The notes under the pieces were generated by a model. That model was not told the DNA's origin. It did not search any database and was given only the letters and a program-made list of their open reading frames with translations. From positions 930,001-994,000 of the forward strand of contig NZ_CP086136.1 of the NCBI RefSeq assembly GCF_017565645.3: a stretch of 64,000 bases of DNA. The letters run 5' to 3'. Below are positions 45,987 through 54,270 of the stretch, piece after piece (positions within the stretch are counted from its first letter, which is position 1; each line of letters opens with the position of its first letter). The DNA is from Bradyrhizobium barranii subsp. barranii (GTDB lineage: Bacteria; Pseudomonadota; Alphaproteobacteria; Rhizobiales; Xanthobacteraceae). Made by a program: the position numbers and the translations under genes.

Positions 45987-47741
45987 CTAAGGACCAGACG
46001 CGGTATCTTGGCCCGCTACTCTCTCCAAGCCCTGCACATCGTCGTCCTCCCAGTCCTCCCATTCCACGTTGTTGGTTTCGAGATAGCGGGCGACGGCTAC
46101 GCCGATTGTCGGGAAGAAGTAATTCTCTCCAAGCTGCGCGAAGAGGCCAAATCTTTTCAGCTTGTCCTTCACGGGATCTTTGAGTTCGGCAAAACAAAAC
46201 TCTATGCCTTGCGCGTGCAACGATCGGTCCAGTTCGGCAACCACGTCGCAGGCGGTGACGTCTACGCTCGTGACCGGCTCCGCGGCAACAACTAGCCAAC
46301 GCACGGGTGTTGGCGATGTCGCTACGGCATCCAGGACGCGTTCCCTGAAGAATTCGGCGTTGGCAAAAAACAGAGGTGCATCCCAGCGAAACAGGACCAG
46401 CCCGGGGACCCGGCGCGCATCCGGATATCGTGTGATGTCGTGATAGCCTTTGACGCCGTGGGCGCGCCCCAATACGGCGGAGTGTGGGCGCCAACCGTCC
46501 CACAGGAACTCGATGATAGCGATTGCGATCGCAAGACCAATTCCTGGAATGACTCCGAGCACTGCTACACCGACAAAGCAGACGATCGCCAGCCAGAATT
46601 CCCACCGTTGAATGCGATAGATTCGTTTGAGGTCGGCAACTTCAATCAAGCCAATCGCCGATGCAATGACGACGGCGGCCAATGCGGCGGTGGGTAAATG
46701 TTGGAGCAGGCTCGGCGCGACCAGGAGGAGCAACGCGATGGCAAGCGCGCCTACGACGCTGGTGAGTTGAGTGCGGGCACCGGCGGCTTCCGCAACGGGT
46801 GTCCGTGAACTACTGCTGCTGATCGGGAAGCCCTGGAAAAATCCCGTCGCCAGATTGGCGGCACCGAGCCCGACCATCTCTTGGTTGGGATCGACCCGAG
46901 ACCCCAATCGCGCAGCGTAGGCACGTGAAAGTACGCTCGTATCGGCAAACGAAACCATCGCTACTGCACAACCGCCGATCAGCACCGGCACGAGGTCGCT
47001 GGAGGTGATCCATGGGACAACGAAACCCGGCAGGCCCTGGGGAAGGGGGCCCAGCACCTTGACGCCGTATTGCGTCCCGAGATCAAGCACCCCGACGACG
47101 AGCGTAGCCCCAACGACCGCAATCAGAAGGCCCGGCACCCGCTTGTTGTTCCTGAGAAGCAGGATCACGATCAACGTGGCGAGGCCAATCGCGAACGCGA
47201 CCCAGTTTATCCGCCCCCCAAGGATCGCGCTGACAATCGCCCACAGGCTTCGCAGTGGCCCCTCGCTCTCGATGGAAAAGCCGAAGAGCTTGGGCAGCTG
47301 GCTGATCAATACGGTCAGGGCAATTCCGTTCATATACCCGTAGCGTATCGGCTTCGAGAGAAGCTCGGTGATAAAGCCAAGGCGCGCGACACCTGCCAGG
47401 ATACAGACCGTCCCTGAGACAATCGCCATCATGCCCGCGAGTGTCACGGCCCGCAGGGGATCGCCCTGAGCCAAGGGAGCGATGACTCCAAGGAGTATTG
47501 CCGCCAGCGCCGAGTCCGGGCCAAGGACGAGAATGCGGCTTAGGCCGAACAGCGCGTAGGCGAGCAGCGGCACGATCGTTGCGTACAAACCGTAGATGCC
47601 CGGCAGGCCCGATGCAGCTGCATAGGCAATGCCGACCGGGACCAGCATTGTCGCCAGGACGATGCCGGCGAAGATATCGTGCGGAAGCCATGCTGCTTCA
47701 TATTGACGGAGAGTGTCGAGTCCGGGCAACCAGCGCTTCAT
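45987..47741 (-). CDS. SulP-family anion transporter with STAS domain
   Basis: A 584-aa inner-membrane transporter. The N-terminal SulP signature is in VPVGIAYAAASGLPGIYGLYATIV split across TM1-TM2, followed by about 12-14 TM segments (LSRILVLGPDSALAAILLG, GFFQGFPISSSSSRTPVAE). The C-terminal STAS domain spans about residues 445-560 (LVLFRWDAPLFFANAEFF and the phosphorylation-site-like VTSVDVTACDVV). Substrates in the family include sulfate, bicarbonate and dicarboxylates. ATG 47741 is chosen because it begins at the family N-terminus (MKRWLPGLD). Confidence 0.92.
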   Translation of the reverse strand: MKRWLPGLDTLRQYEAAWLPHDIFAGIVLATMLVPVGIAYAAASGLPGIYGLYATIVPLLAYALFGLSRILVLGPDSALAAILLGVIAPLAQGDPLRAVTLAGMMAIVSGTVCILAGVARLGFITELLSKPIRYGYMNGIALTVLISQLPKLFGFSIESEGPLRSLWAIVSAILGGRINWVAFAIGLATLIVILLLRNNKRVPGLLIAVVGATLVVGVLDLGTQYGVKVLGPLPQGLPGFVVPWITSSDLVPVLIGGCAVAMVSFADTSVLSRAYAARLGSRVDPNQEMVGLGAANLATGFFQGFPISSSSSRTPVAEAAGARTQLTSVVGALAIALLLLVAPSLLQHLPTAALAAVVIASAIGLIEVADLKRIYRIQRWEFWLAIVCFVGVAVLGVIPGIGLAIAIAIIEFLWDGWRPHSAVLGRAHGVKGYHDITRYPDARRVPGLVLFRWDAPLFFANAEFFRERVLDAVATSPTPVRWLVVAAEPVTSVDVTACDVVAELDRSLHAQGIEFCFAELKDPVKDKLKRFGLFAQLGENYFFPTIGVAVARYLETNNVEWEDWEDDDVQGLERVAGQDTASGP

Positions 47742-47866
47742 TGATGGTTTCTCCCAGCCCGCATTGAGCAAGTTTGCCCCGCATGATGTGTTGGACCGAT
47801 CAGGCTATTACGCCCGCACCAGGCTGAACAGTGGCCCGGCGCTATGGCCGAAGCAGCACAGCGGGC

Positions 47867-47966
47867 CATGGGTGCCAGCCGGCACCAAGTCTTCCCTGCG
47901 CCCTCTTCACGGACGAGGGGGAAGGACCAAATCCGAACTCGGGCGTTTCATGCCGCGAGAATGGCG
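47867..47966. repeat. Partial copy of a dispersed structured repeat
   Basis: CATGGGTGCCAGCCGGCACC...CTTCCCTGCGCCCTCTTCAC...GGGCGTTTCATGCCGCGAGA matches 51328-51426 closely. Only the right half of the fuller unit at 51211-51428 is present. It sits in the 371-base gap 47742-48112, which holds no gene. Confidence 0.75.
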
Positions 47967-48112
47967 TTCGTTCGCGGCTGTTTGAGTGGCCTGTGCCTCC
48001 GTTCACAACCCTGTTATTGCGACCTGGTGCGCCCTCCGACTCAACTGGGCGTCTCGCGCTTGTTGTTGTACCCTCGGCGGAGCCACTGCACGGGTCGCGA
48101 GGACGAACTGAC

Positions 48113-48601
48113 ATGACCATGGTCGTACTCAACCGACGCTATCTCCTCGCCGCCGGCGGCTCGGTCCTGGCGGCCGGGATGTCCGGGCTCCTGTTGGCGG
48201 CCCGTGCCGAAGGCCTCGCACCGACCGAGTCGATGTCGGGTGGCGCGAACAATTACCGGAAGGGCGCGGCGATCGTGGACCGGATCGGCAAGGGCGGCTT
48301 CTGGATGAGCGGCACCGTACGCCGCGCAGGCGACGGGGCTCCACTTGCCGGGCAGCGCATCCAGATCTGGGCGCACACGACCGAAGGGCAGGAACACGAG
48401 CCGCAGAGTCACGGCGCCACGCTCACCGACAAGGACGGCAAGTTCCGGCTCGAGATGCCGCAGATCATTCCCATCTTCGGCCAGCCGCATGGTCACCTCG
48501 CCTATGACAGCGGTGAGTTCAAGACCGTCTTTCTGCGGCCGGTGATGCGGAGCGCGAAGGAGACGAGCCTGGAAGCGCACTTCGTCCTGCAGACGGCCTG
48601 A
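48113..48601 (+). CDS. TAT-exported intradiol-dioxygenase-like/beta-sandwich protein
   Basis: A 162-aa protein with a twin-arginine-like signal (NRRYLLAAGGSVLAAGMSGLLLAARA). The mature part (GKGGFWMSGTVRRAGDGAPL, QIWAHTTEGQEHEPQSHGAT, DKDGKFRLEMP) has the beta-sandwich pattern of intradiol ring-cleavage dioxygenase relatives and carboxypeptidase-regulatory domains. It is too short, and lacks the full Tyr/Tyr/His/His iron set, to be called a dioxygenase. It is 11 bases from the next gene, a ferric-reductase-like membrane protein, so a small redox pair is likely. Confidence 0.8.
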   Translation: MTMVVLNRRYLLAAGGSVLAAGMSGLLLAARAEGLAPTESMSGGANNYRKGAAIVDRIGKGGFWMSGTVRRAGDGAPLAGQRIQIWAHTTEGQEHEPQSHGATLTDKDGKFRLEMPQIIPIFGQPHGHLAYDSGEFKTVFLRPVMRSAKETSLEAHFVLQTA

Positions 48602-48612
48602 CCGGGTTGCGA

Positions 48613-49251
48613 ATGAAGGGGTGGAGACTGGCCCGGGTGATCCTGATCTGGGTCGCCCTTGCTTTCGCCATTGGCGTGCCGATCGCCGCGGCAGCGGGAA
48701 GCGAGCAGCTCGCATGGCGCGGTCCGCTCTACATCATGGCCGGGTTTGCGGGGATTGTTGCCCTCGGCCTCGTGCTCGTTCAGCCGCTGCTGATCGGCGG
48801 ATATCTGCCGGGATTCCCGGCCTATCGTGGACGGCGTGCACATCACTGGATCGGCGGCATGCTTGTCGCTGCGATCGTGATCCATGTCGTTGGCCTCTGG
48901 ATCACCAGTCCGCCCGACATGATCGACGCGCTGACCTTCTCATCGCCGACGCCGTTCTCTCCCTTTGGCGTGACCGCGATGTGGGCCATCTTCGCGGTCG
49001 CGCTTTTGGCCGCCCTGCGCCGGCGATTGGGACTGCGACCGCGAACCTGGCGCTTCATTCACATGCCGCTGGCGATCGTCATCGTCGCAGGCAGCGTGGT
49101 CCATTGCCTGCTGATCGAGGGGACGATGGAGACGATCTCGAAGGCGGCGCTCTGCGCGCTCGTCCTCGCGGCAACCGTAAAAGTCATGATCGACCTGCAG
49201 GTGTGGCGAAAGCGAAGGACCTTGCGCGGCGAGAGCACTGCGCCGCAGTGA
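48613..49251 (+). CDS. Ferric-reductase-like transmembrane protein
   Basis: A 212-aa, six-TM protein with a ferric-reductase-like domain. His residues suited to heme lie in RGRRAHHWIGGMLVAAIVIHV and in FIHMPLAIVIVAGSVVHC. It resembles the heme b subunit MsrQ/FRD family. It may pass electrons to the exported partner encoded just upstream. Confidence 0.83.
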   Translation: MKGWRLARVILIWVALAFAIGVPIAAAAGSEQLAWRGPLYIMAGFAGIVALGLVLVQPLLIGGYLPGFPAYRGRRAHHWIGGMLVAAIVIHVVGLWITSPPDMIDALTFSSPTPFSPFGVTAMWAIFAVALLAALRRRLGLRPRTWRFIHMPLAIVIVAGSVVHCLLIEGTMETISKAALCALVLAATVKVMIDLQVWRKRRTLRGESTAPQ

Positions 49252-49256
49252 CATGG

Positions 49257-49356
49257 CCGCGCGTAGCGCATAGTAGAGCGAAGCGAAACCCATCGCACTT
49301 TGTCTGCGCGGAAGCATGATGGGTTTCGCAAGCGCTCTACCCATCCTACGAAACTT
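49257..49356. repeat. Intergenic palindrome
   Basis: TAGAGCGAAGCGAAACCCAT (from 49274) faces ATGGGTTTCGCAAGCGCTCT (to 49338), a long imperfect hairpin of a family that ends in ACCCATCCTACGAAAC. It probably terminates the ferric-reductase operon. Confidence 0.75.
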
Positions 49357-49448
49357 TCGCTGACCGCCTTGTTCAAACACGTTCGGCGTCGTCAGCGCCG
49401 ATCTCCGCTCCGCTTGTCGCAGATAGCAACGGGGCGTATCCTAGTGCG

Positions 49449-49937
49449 ATGGTTGTCAGTGCCCCCGAGCTGAAAGCGTTCCTGCTCGCGACGCCGTTCT
49501 TCGGCGGTCTTCCGGACCCGAGCCTCGACCTGCTGATTTCGATGCTGGTCGAGTGCCGCTTTGATGCCGGCGCGACCGTCGTGGCGGAAGGCGAGCCGGG
49601 ACGCTCGCTGTTCATCGTCAAGTCCGGCCGGCTGGCGGTGAGCAAGCAGGCGAACTCGGGGAGTGTCATCCCGATTTCCGTTCTGGAGGCTGGCGATTTC
49701 TTCGGTGAAATGACGCTGATTGAAATGCAGAATCGCTCCGCCACGGTGGTGGCGGAGAGTCCGACGGTGCTGTACGAGCTGACGGCGCAAAAGCTCTACG
49801 CCTGCTACAAGGCCGATATCCACGCCTATGTGATCGTCCTGCAGAACATCAATCGCGAGCTATGCCGGCGGCTGCGCCGTGCCGACGATCGCCTCACCGG
49901 ACACCAGGCGGACGAAGACGAAACCCCCGCGAGATGA
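49449..49937 (+). CDS. Cyclic-nucleotide-binding domain protein without DNA-binding domain
   Basis: A 162-aa protein made of one cNMP-binding barrel: TPFFGGLPDPSLDLLISML, GATVVAEGEPGRSLFIVKSG, GDFFGEMTLIEMQNRSATVVAE. The phosphate-binding cassette FGEMTLIEMQNRSA keeps the Glu and Arg that bind cyclic nucleotide. There is no Crp-type HTH, so it probably regulates a protein partner and not DNA. Confidence 0.88.
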   Translation: MVVSAPELKAFLLATPFFGGLPDPSLDLLISMLVECRFDAGATVVAEGEPGRSLFIVKSGRLAVSKQANSGSVIPISVLEAGDFFGEMTLIEMQNRSATVVAESPTVLYELTAQKLYACYKADIHAYVIVLQNINRELCRRLRRADDRLTGHQADEDETPAR

Positions 49938-50033
49938 CTGTGCTTCTCTGCGCCGCCGCAAGTTCGCTCCGCGGCTGACGGTCCCGGATTACGCTCGCGC
50001 TCCATCCGGGCCACGCCACTTCGCGTGGGACGT

Positions 50034-50525
50034 TCAGCCCACCGGTCCCGGGATCCAATCGTCCCCTGAAAGTGGGATCACCCTTACGCCAACAATGACT
50101 CCGAGTTCCAGGCTTGGATCGAAATGGCGCATCGTCCGCTCGTTGAGGTCGATGATGCGGCCAGGCCTTAATGGCCCCACGTCATTTATCTTGACGATGA
50201 CCTTCTTGCCGACGGCCTCGACGAGGGCATATTTCGGCCTCGCGCCAAATTGGACCCCACCAAATTTCCCGCGCAAATTCGTCTTGATGGCAGCCGCCCA
50301 GACTGAGGGATCATAGCGCTCGCCGGAGGCTGTGTTCGGACCGCCCTCTTCCTTGCCGGGCTTGAACGGATTGTACATGGATGCGGCGCCAACGATCGCC
50401 TCCCCGGAGGTGGCATCGACGACGGCGCTTGAGTGAACTTCACACGCTTCACTTCGATCAACGGGAACAGAAACGGCAAGCGCAACCAGGGCGCCGCAAA
50501 TTGCGGCGCTCGAGCGGAACAGCAT
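50034..50525 (-). CDS. RlpA-like double-psi beta-barrel protein
   Basis: A 163-aa exported protein with signal peptide RSSAAICGALVALAVSVPVDRSEA. A DPBB/RlpA fold is shown by VGAASMYNPF, TASGERYDPSVWAAA and KINDVGPLRPGRIIDLNERT. RlpA proteins cleave denuded glycan strands in the septum. The short length and no SPOR domain point to a simple RlpA-like enzyme. Start 50525 is preferred to 50570 because it directly precedes the signal peptide. Confidence 0.85.
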   Translation of the reverse strand: MLFRSSAAICGALVALAVSVPVDRSEACEVHSSAVVDATSGEAIVGAASMYNPFKPGKEEGGPNTASGERYDPSVWAAAIKTNLRGKFGGVQFGARPKYALVEAVGKKVIVKINDVGPLRPGRIIDLNERTMRHFDPSLELGVIVGVRVIPLSGDDWIPGPVG

Positions 50526-51210
50526 TATAACTCCTGTGATTTTTTCGATCGTCCGGTTCCGACACCGCAAACATGGTCAAGCGAACGCGGAAGCGTTCAC
50601 GAACTTGCACCAGTGCTTTGCGGATTCGAGCCAACCCCTGGCTACGGAACCGATGTGCGAACCAGAGCGGTCCGCACGCAGTGTTTTAGGTTGTCCCCGT
50701 CTAAGACAGAGAATGCGTCAGCAGCATGACCTGATGGAACCTGCGGCGAGTGACAAATGCGATGTCGCCAAAAGCCGACACGCTCGCGCTAATTGATGCG
50801 TCGGGCAAAACACCCGCCGCTCGCACAAACCCGTCAATCCTCTGCAGTAAAAATATTCCACTTTACCGAAATTCGGAATTACGGCATTCTCTCCGCCATC
50901 CCGACCCGAGAAGAGGGGCGATCGTACGTCGTCACGAACGTGGGCCGGGGTGCGGTGGACGCGGCAGTGCCGGGCACGCGAAGGCAGGACCAGGGCGAGA
51001 TGAACCTCGTGAGGGCCTTGACTGCGTGCGGAACGGACGGCGCCTGTGTCTGGCGAAGCCCTTGGGCGGAGCTGGATCGCTGCGTACGGCGAAAACGCGT
51101 GGTCCTGACCGTCGTTGCTACGGTCAAGCCTTGCGGAGATGGATCGGGGCTCTACCGGGTTTCGAGGCATCGTCAATTCGCGAGGTGACGGAGGCCAGAA
51201 GGAACTCGGC
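50526..51210. other. Long intergenic stretch, no gene supported
   Basis: About 700 bases. Frames on both strands (for example 50750-51514 plus and 50718-51395 minus) look like coding shadows of repeat DNA with Arg/Pro-rich composition. From about 50920 on, the sequence (ACGTGGGCCGGGGTGCGGTG and following) recalls a dispersed repeat known to me from Bradyrhizobium genomes that leads into the structured unit at 51211. Confidence 0.5.
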
Positions 51211-51428
51211 TCCGGGGAGAGCGCGCATAAGCCGTCAGACCATCGCGCAGGGAAGGCCGGGTGTTTTTCCGGCCCACCTGTTTCCCGCCTGCGCATTTGC
51301 GTGTGCAAATTCCTGGCGCCGCGGATCATGGGTGTCAGCCGGCACCCGGCCTTCCCTGCGCCCTCTTCACGGAAGAGGGCGCAAGAGGAGAGCAAAACTC
51401 GGGCGTTTCATGCCGCGAGAATGCCGCT
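51211..51428. repeat. Structured dispersed repeat with 19-bp arms
   Basis: GCGCAGGGAAGGCCGGGTG (51245-51263) is an exact reverse complement of CACCCGGCCTTCCCTGCGC (51343-51361). Inside is a second hairpin ATTTGC-gtgt-GCAAAT. Downstream lie GAAGAGGGCG and GGGCGTTTCATGCCGCGAGA, shared with the half copy at 47867-47966. The whole would fold into a large closed structure if transcribed. I remember similar units in many Bradyrhizobium/Rhodopseudomonas intergenic regions. Confidence 0.75.
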
Positions 51429-51627
51429 TCATGCGTGAATTGAGAATCGTGTTGCCCGATGGGATTGATCGAGACGCGGGGTGCGTGTCGTTCAAAATCC
51501 ACATGCGTTCGTAATCGCCAGCTTAGGTGCCTCAAACGGTCGCATCCGCGGACGCGATATCTTTGCGATGGCCTGACCAGGTTCCATAGTGTCAGCGATG
51601 ATTTGCAACTGAGGGGCGGGGTATCAA

Positions 51628-52647
51628 ATGACAGCGCGTAAATGTTTCATCGTGGCCGCGGGATTGATGACGGCGAGCGCCGCCCATGCCGAGGACGTTC
51701 CCTCCAACGCCGAACTGTTTCGCATGCTGAAAGCGCAGCAGCAGACCATCTCCGAGCTGCGCGCCGAATTGAAGCAGGCCAAACAGGAGCGGCGCACGGT
51801 CACTCCGCGAGAGGCGACTGCACCGGCAGCCAAGCCAGCCGGACGCGACGCTGCGAGGGAGACGGTTGCGGTAGCACCGCCCGCGCAGGCTTATGCGATG
51901 TACAACAAGGGACCCGCAGTCGCGCCGGCGCGCACCGGCGGTGCCTATGTCGGCGTGTTCGGTGGCGGCGGCAGTCGCGGCGGCACTGACGTCAGCCAGC
52001 TCGGCACCGTCTTTTTCGTTGAGGCCGTCGGGGGCCCCTTGGCTGTCGACGCCACAGGGCGGACCAGCAGCGGCGGCGTCGGGTTCGGTGGCGCGCATCT
52101 CGGTTATGAATGGTCGTATGGTACGTATCTGCGGCCCGCTTTGGAGATCGAAGGTTTCTATCTGGCAGGTAACCAGCCGCGTGCGACGTTGGTGACCCCC
52201 ACAGCCCGATTTGCAGAGCACTCCTTCGACACGACTTTCCCGACGCGCACCACGGTGCTGCTGGCGAACATGGTTGTCGGCTTCAACACGCCCTATCAAG
52301 GCATCACGCCCTATATCGGTGGCGGGATCGGGGCCGCGAACGTCTCCATCAACGGCGCCACGTCCACACAGACCGACCCGGCCGAGCCTGGCATCAACCA
52401 CTTCAACGCGCGTCCGGACTCCTCAGCCTGGACCTTTGCGGCACAGGCCAAGGCCGGTGCACGCTTCGCCCTCGGCAACAGCGGCGCTTACCTGTTCGGC
52501 GAGTACCGCTATCTGTACGTCGGCGATGTGAATCAGGTTTTCGGCTCCACCGTGAATCCCGCTCATGCTGCGACCAGCCCGTGGACGGCCAGCTTCGGCG
52601 GCACATCGCACCATCTCGCAGCCGGCGGCATCGGCTTAGGCTTCTAG
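51628..52647 (+). CDS. Outer-membrane beta-barrel protein
   Basis: A 339-aa exported protein. The signal peptide is ARKCFIVAAGLMTASAAHA, followed by a helical stretch (NAELFRMLKAQQQTISELRA, likely coiled coil), a Pro/Ala linker, then an OmpA/Omp25-like barrel with alternating pattern from about residue 105 (TGGAYVGVFGGGGSRGG, YGTYLRPALEIEGFYL, GITPYIGGGIGAANV, YLFGEYRYLYV) ending in the C-terminal Phe needed for barrel insertion. A coiled coil before the barrel hints at a peptidoglycan or trimer contact. Confidence 0.88.
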   Translation: MTARKCFIVAAGLMTASAAHAEDVPSNAELFRMLKAQQQTISELRAELKQAKQERRTVTPREATAPAAKPAGRDAARETVAVAPPAQAYAMYNKGPAVAPARTGGAYVGVFGGGGSRGGTDVSQLGTVFFVEAVGGPLAVDATGRTSSGGVGFGGAHLGYEWSYGTYLRPALEIEGFYLAGNQPRATLVTPTARFAEHSFDTTFPTRTTVLLANMVVGFNTPYQGITPYIGGGIGAANVSINGATSTQTDPAEPGINHFNARPDSSAWTFAAQAKAGARFALGNSGAYLFGEYRYLYVGDVNQVFGSTVNPAHAATSPWTASFGGTSHHLAAGGIGLGF

Positions 52648-52671
52648 CTGAGCTCGATCACTGCGAGAATC

Positions 52672-52703
52672 GGAGGGGGCGGACGACACGTCCGGCCCCT
52701 CCC
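52672..52703 (+). terminator. Terminator-like hairpin after the barrel gene
   Basis: GGAGGGGGCGGAC and GTCCGGCCCCTCC face each other around a short loop (52672-52703), giving a GC-rich stem with one bulge, 24 bases after the stop. There is no clear T-run, so it may be Rho-assisted. Confidence 0.55.
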
Positions 52704-52747
52704 AGGAGGCAACCGGGCAACGGAAGAAGGCGATTTTCTGAGGAAAC

Positions 52748-52771
52748 TGGTGCTGCCAGACAGGATTGAAC
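52748..52771 (-). other. 3' end of a tRNA-Thr-like gene, probable attachment-site scar
   Basis: On the minus strand this reads GTTCAATCC (T-arm) TGTC, then TGGCAGCACCA (acceptor strand with CCA). It matches, from memory, the 3' end of the alphaproteobacterial tRNA-Thr(GGT). The 5' part of a tRNA is absent: the next bases do not continue the stem. This is what is left at one edge when an integrative element inserts into a tRNA 3' end. The full tRNA would then be at the far right edge, outside the window. Confidence 0.65.
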
Positions 52772-53018
52772 TTAGGCCGCAACCCTGCTTCAAATTGATT
52801 TTATTGACGTTTTCGATCCGGCGATCTGTCTTTGTGTGGCACTTTTGGGGGCCACTAGTCCAACCACTACATGACTGCCGCGAGATACGCGAGAGACAAA
52901 TTGGACACTGGTTGCTGACGACGGGGGAATGAGCGGACCACGCGGGTCAAAATCAGCACAGCGCTCGGAACAACGCGAATGGATCACGCTGCAAATCCGT
53001 TCCACAATCAGACGCCCA

Positions 53019-54209
53019 CTAGCCATCAGCTTCTTTGTCCGCCGGCTCGTGTTCGACGATAAAGCGAGCGCGCTGCAACAGTTCGTCAAAAGTCAGTATC
53101 TCCGGTCGCCAAGTATTCTTGCGATAAAGCTCAAACGAACGAAATTTGGAGATGTTCACGCCGTTCTCGGTCTTGAACTCATCGAGACTGCCAACAACGA
53201 GGCAAGATCGCGGCTCGATGCTGAAAACAATTTCTCCCGTTGGATCGCCCAACTCGTCTTCGAGCGATAACTTGTGACCGATTGCCTCCACAGCTGCATG
53301 AACGGTCATTTGAGTCTGAGCCACGCCGCCCACCAATTCGGATGAAGGCGGCCATGCTCCTGAGCGGTACTCACTCGGTCCAAGCAGCGGCGTGTCGTTC
53401 CGCTTAATCTCAACAAAGCAGAGAGAACTCACGATGCCGCGCGTTTTCATCAGCGCGTCTGCTCGCTTGCCAGGTCCGGTTAAGTCTCGTCCCCTCACAA
53501 TTCGCTCAAGCTTGCCTTCATCGAGTTTCGAAGCGAACTGGTAGGATAGGCCGTACCCAAATATCCAGGTGTTGGCCTCGAAAAACTGTTGCCACAAAGC
53601 CTCGGGCTTGCAATCGAGCCGATCTTGCTCGGCAGCAAAAAATTCCCGATCTCTTAGCAGTCTCTCGAAGTAACGAAGTTGCTTGCGTCTGTATCCGATG
53701 GCCACCAAGTCCCGTGTCAGGTCTTCCTGCTGAGCAAGTTGCAAGAATACCTCCGAATTCTTGGCGAAGATGCGTCGAGCCTGCCCTTGATCAAGAATGA
53801 TGTCGCGCAATATGTCATCGGGAAGATGCACCTTCGATCCATCATCGAATGGCACCGTCTTCAGGCCTGCCACGAAATTCAAGAGTGTGGCGATTTCCGA
53901 TCCGACAAATGAGAAGGACTGCTTTTCAATCGGGCCGGTTCGCTTGCTGTACTTCTGAATCGTCAGCGTTCTTACCGACCTGTCGTCCTCGACAAAGGTC
54001 GCCTTTATTTCGTATCGTCCAGACGGCGTCTGCCGCAGGACAACCTCGTCCTTCACCTGCGCGAACGCGAGGCCGGAATCGCCCTGCACAATGTGCGTAG
54101 CGATGCGGAGCATCTGTCCCGAGGGGGCGCTGGGAAAGCGCTTGCTGATAATCGTCTTATCAGTGCGCCTTTCGAAGAACATCTGCCTTTCGTCATAGTC
54201 GTCGGACAC
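53019..54209 (-). CDS. Shedu (DUF4263) anti-phage nuclease
   Basis: A 396-aa protein. The C-terminal domain has the PD-(D/E)XK arrangement of Shedu/SduA: LWQQFFEANTWIFGYGL (Glu211), GPGKRADALMKT (Asp251), and FVEIKR (Glu267-x-Lys269), then the FSIEPRSCLVVGSL strand. The N-terminal half (about residues 1-140) is a separate sensor-like domain. GTG 54209 with GGGGGAG just upstream is the best start, and in-frame ATGs at 54242 and 54260 lack a site. Shedu blocks phages by nicking or cleaving DNA. It lies 61 bases after the retron RT stop on the same strand. Confidence 0.88.
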   Translation of the reverse strand: MSDDYDERQMFFERRTDKTIISKRFPSAPSGQMLRIATHIVQGDSGLAFAQVKDEVVLRQTPSGRYEIKATFVEDDRSVRTLTIQKYSKRTGPIEKQSFSFVGSEIATLLNFVAGLKTVPFDDGSKVHLPDDILRDIILDQGQARRIFAKNSEVFLQLAQQEDLTRDLVAIGYRRKQLRYFERLLRDREFFAAEQDRLDCKPEALWQQFFEANTWIFGYGLSYQFASKLDEGKLERIVRGRDLTGPGKRADALMKTRGIVSSLCFVEIKRNDTPLLGPSEYRSGAWPPSSELVGGVAQTQMTVHAAVEAIGHKLSLEDELGDPTGEIVFSIEPRSCLVVGSLDEFKTENGVNISKFRSFELYRKNTWRPEILTFDELLQRARFIVEHEPADKEADG

Positions 54210-54270
54210 GGCGCTCCCCCGCGAGTTGGGAGTCAATCCCATACCACAAGTTGAGAGCACTCTCCATGGT

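Noticed and set aside
50750..51514. 254-aa plus-strand frame and a 225-aa minus-strand frame over the same bases
   Set aside because: Both cross the structured repeat with its 19-bp arms. Their composition is that of repeat DNA and no ribosome site or motif is present.
52929..53270. 113-aa plus-strand frame at the island edge
   Set aside because: Antisense to the C-terminus of the Shedu gene with no family pattern.
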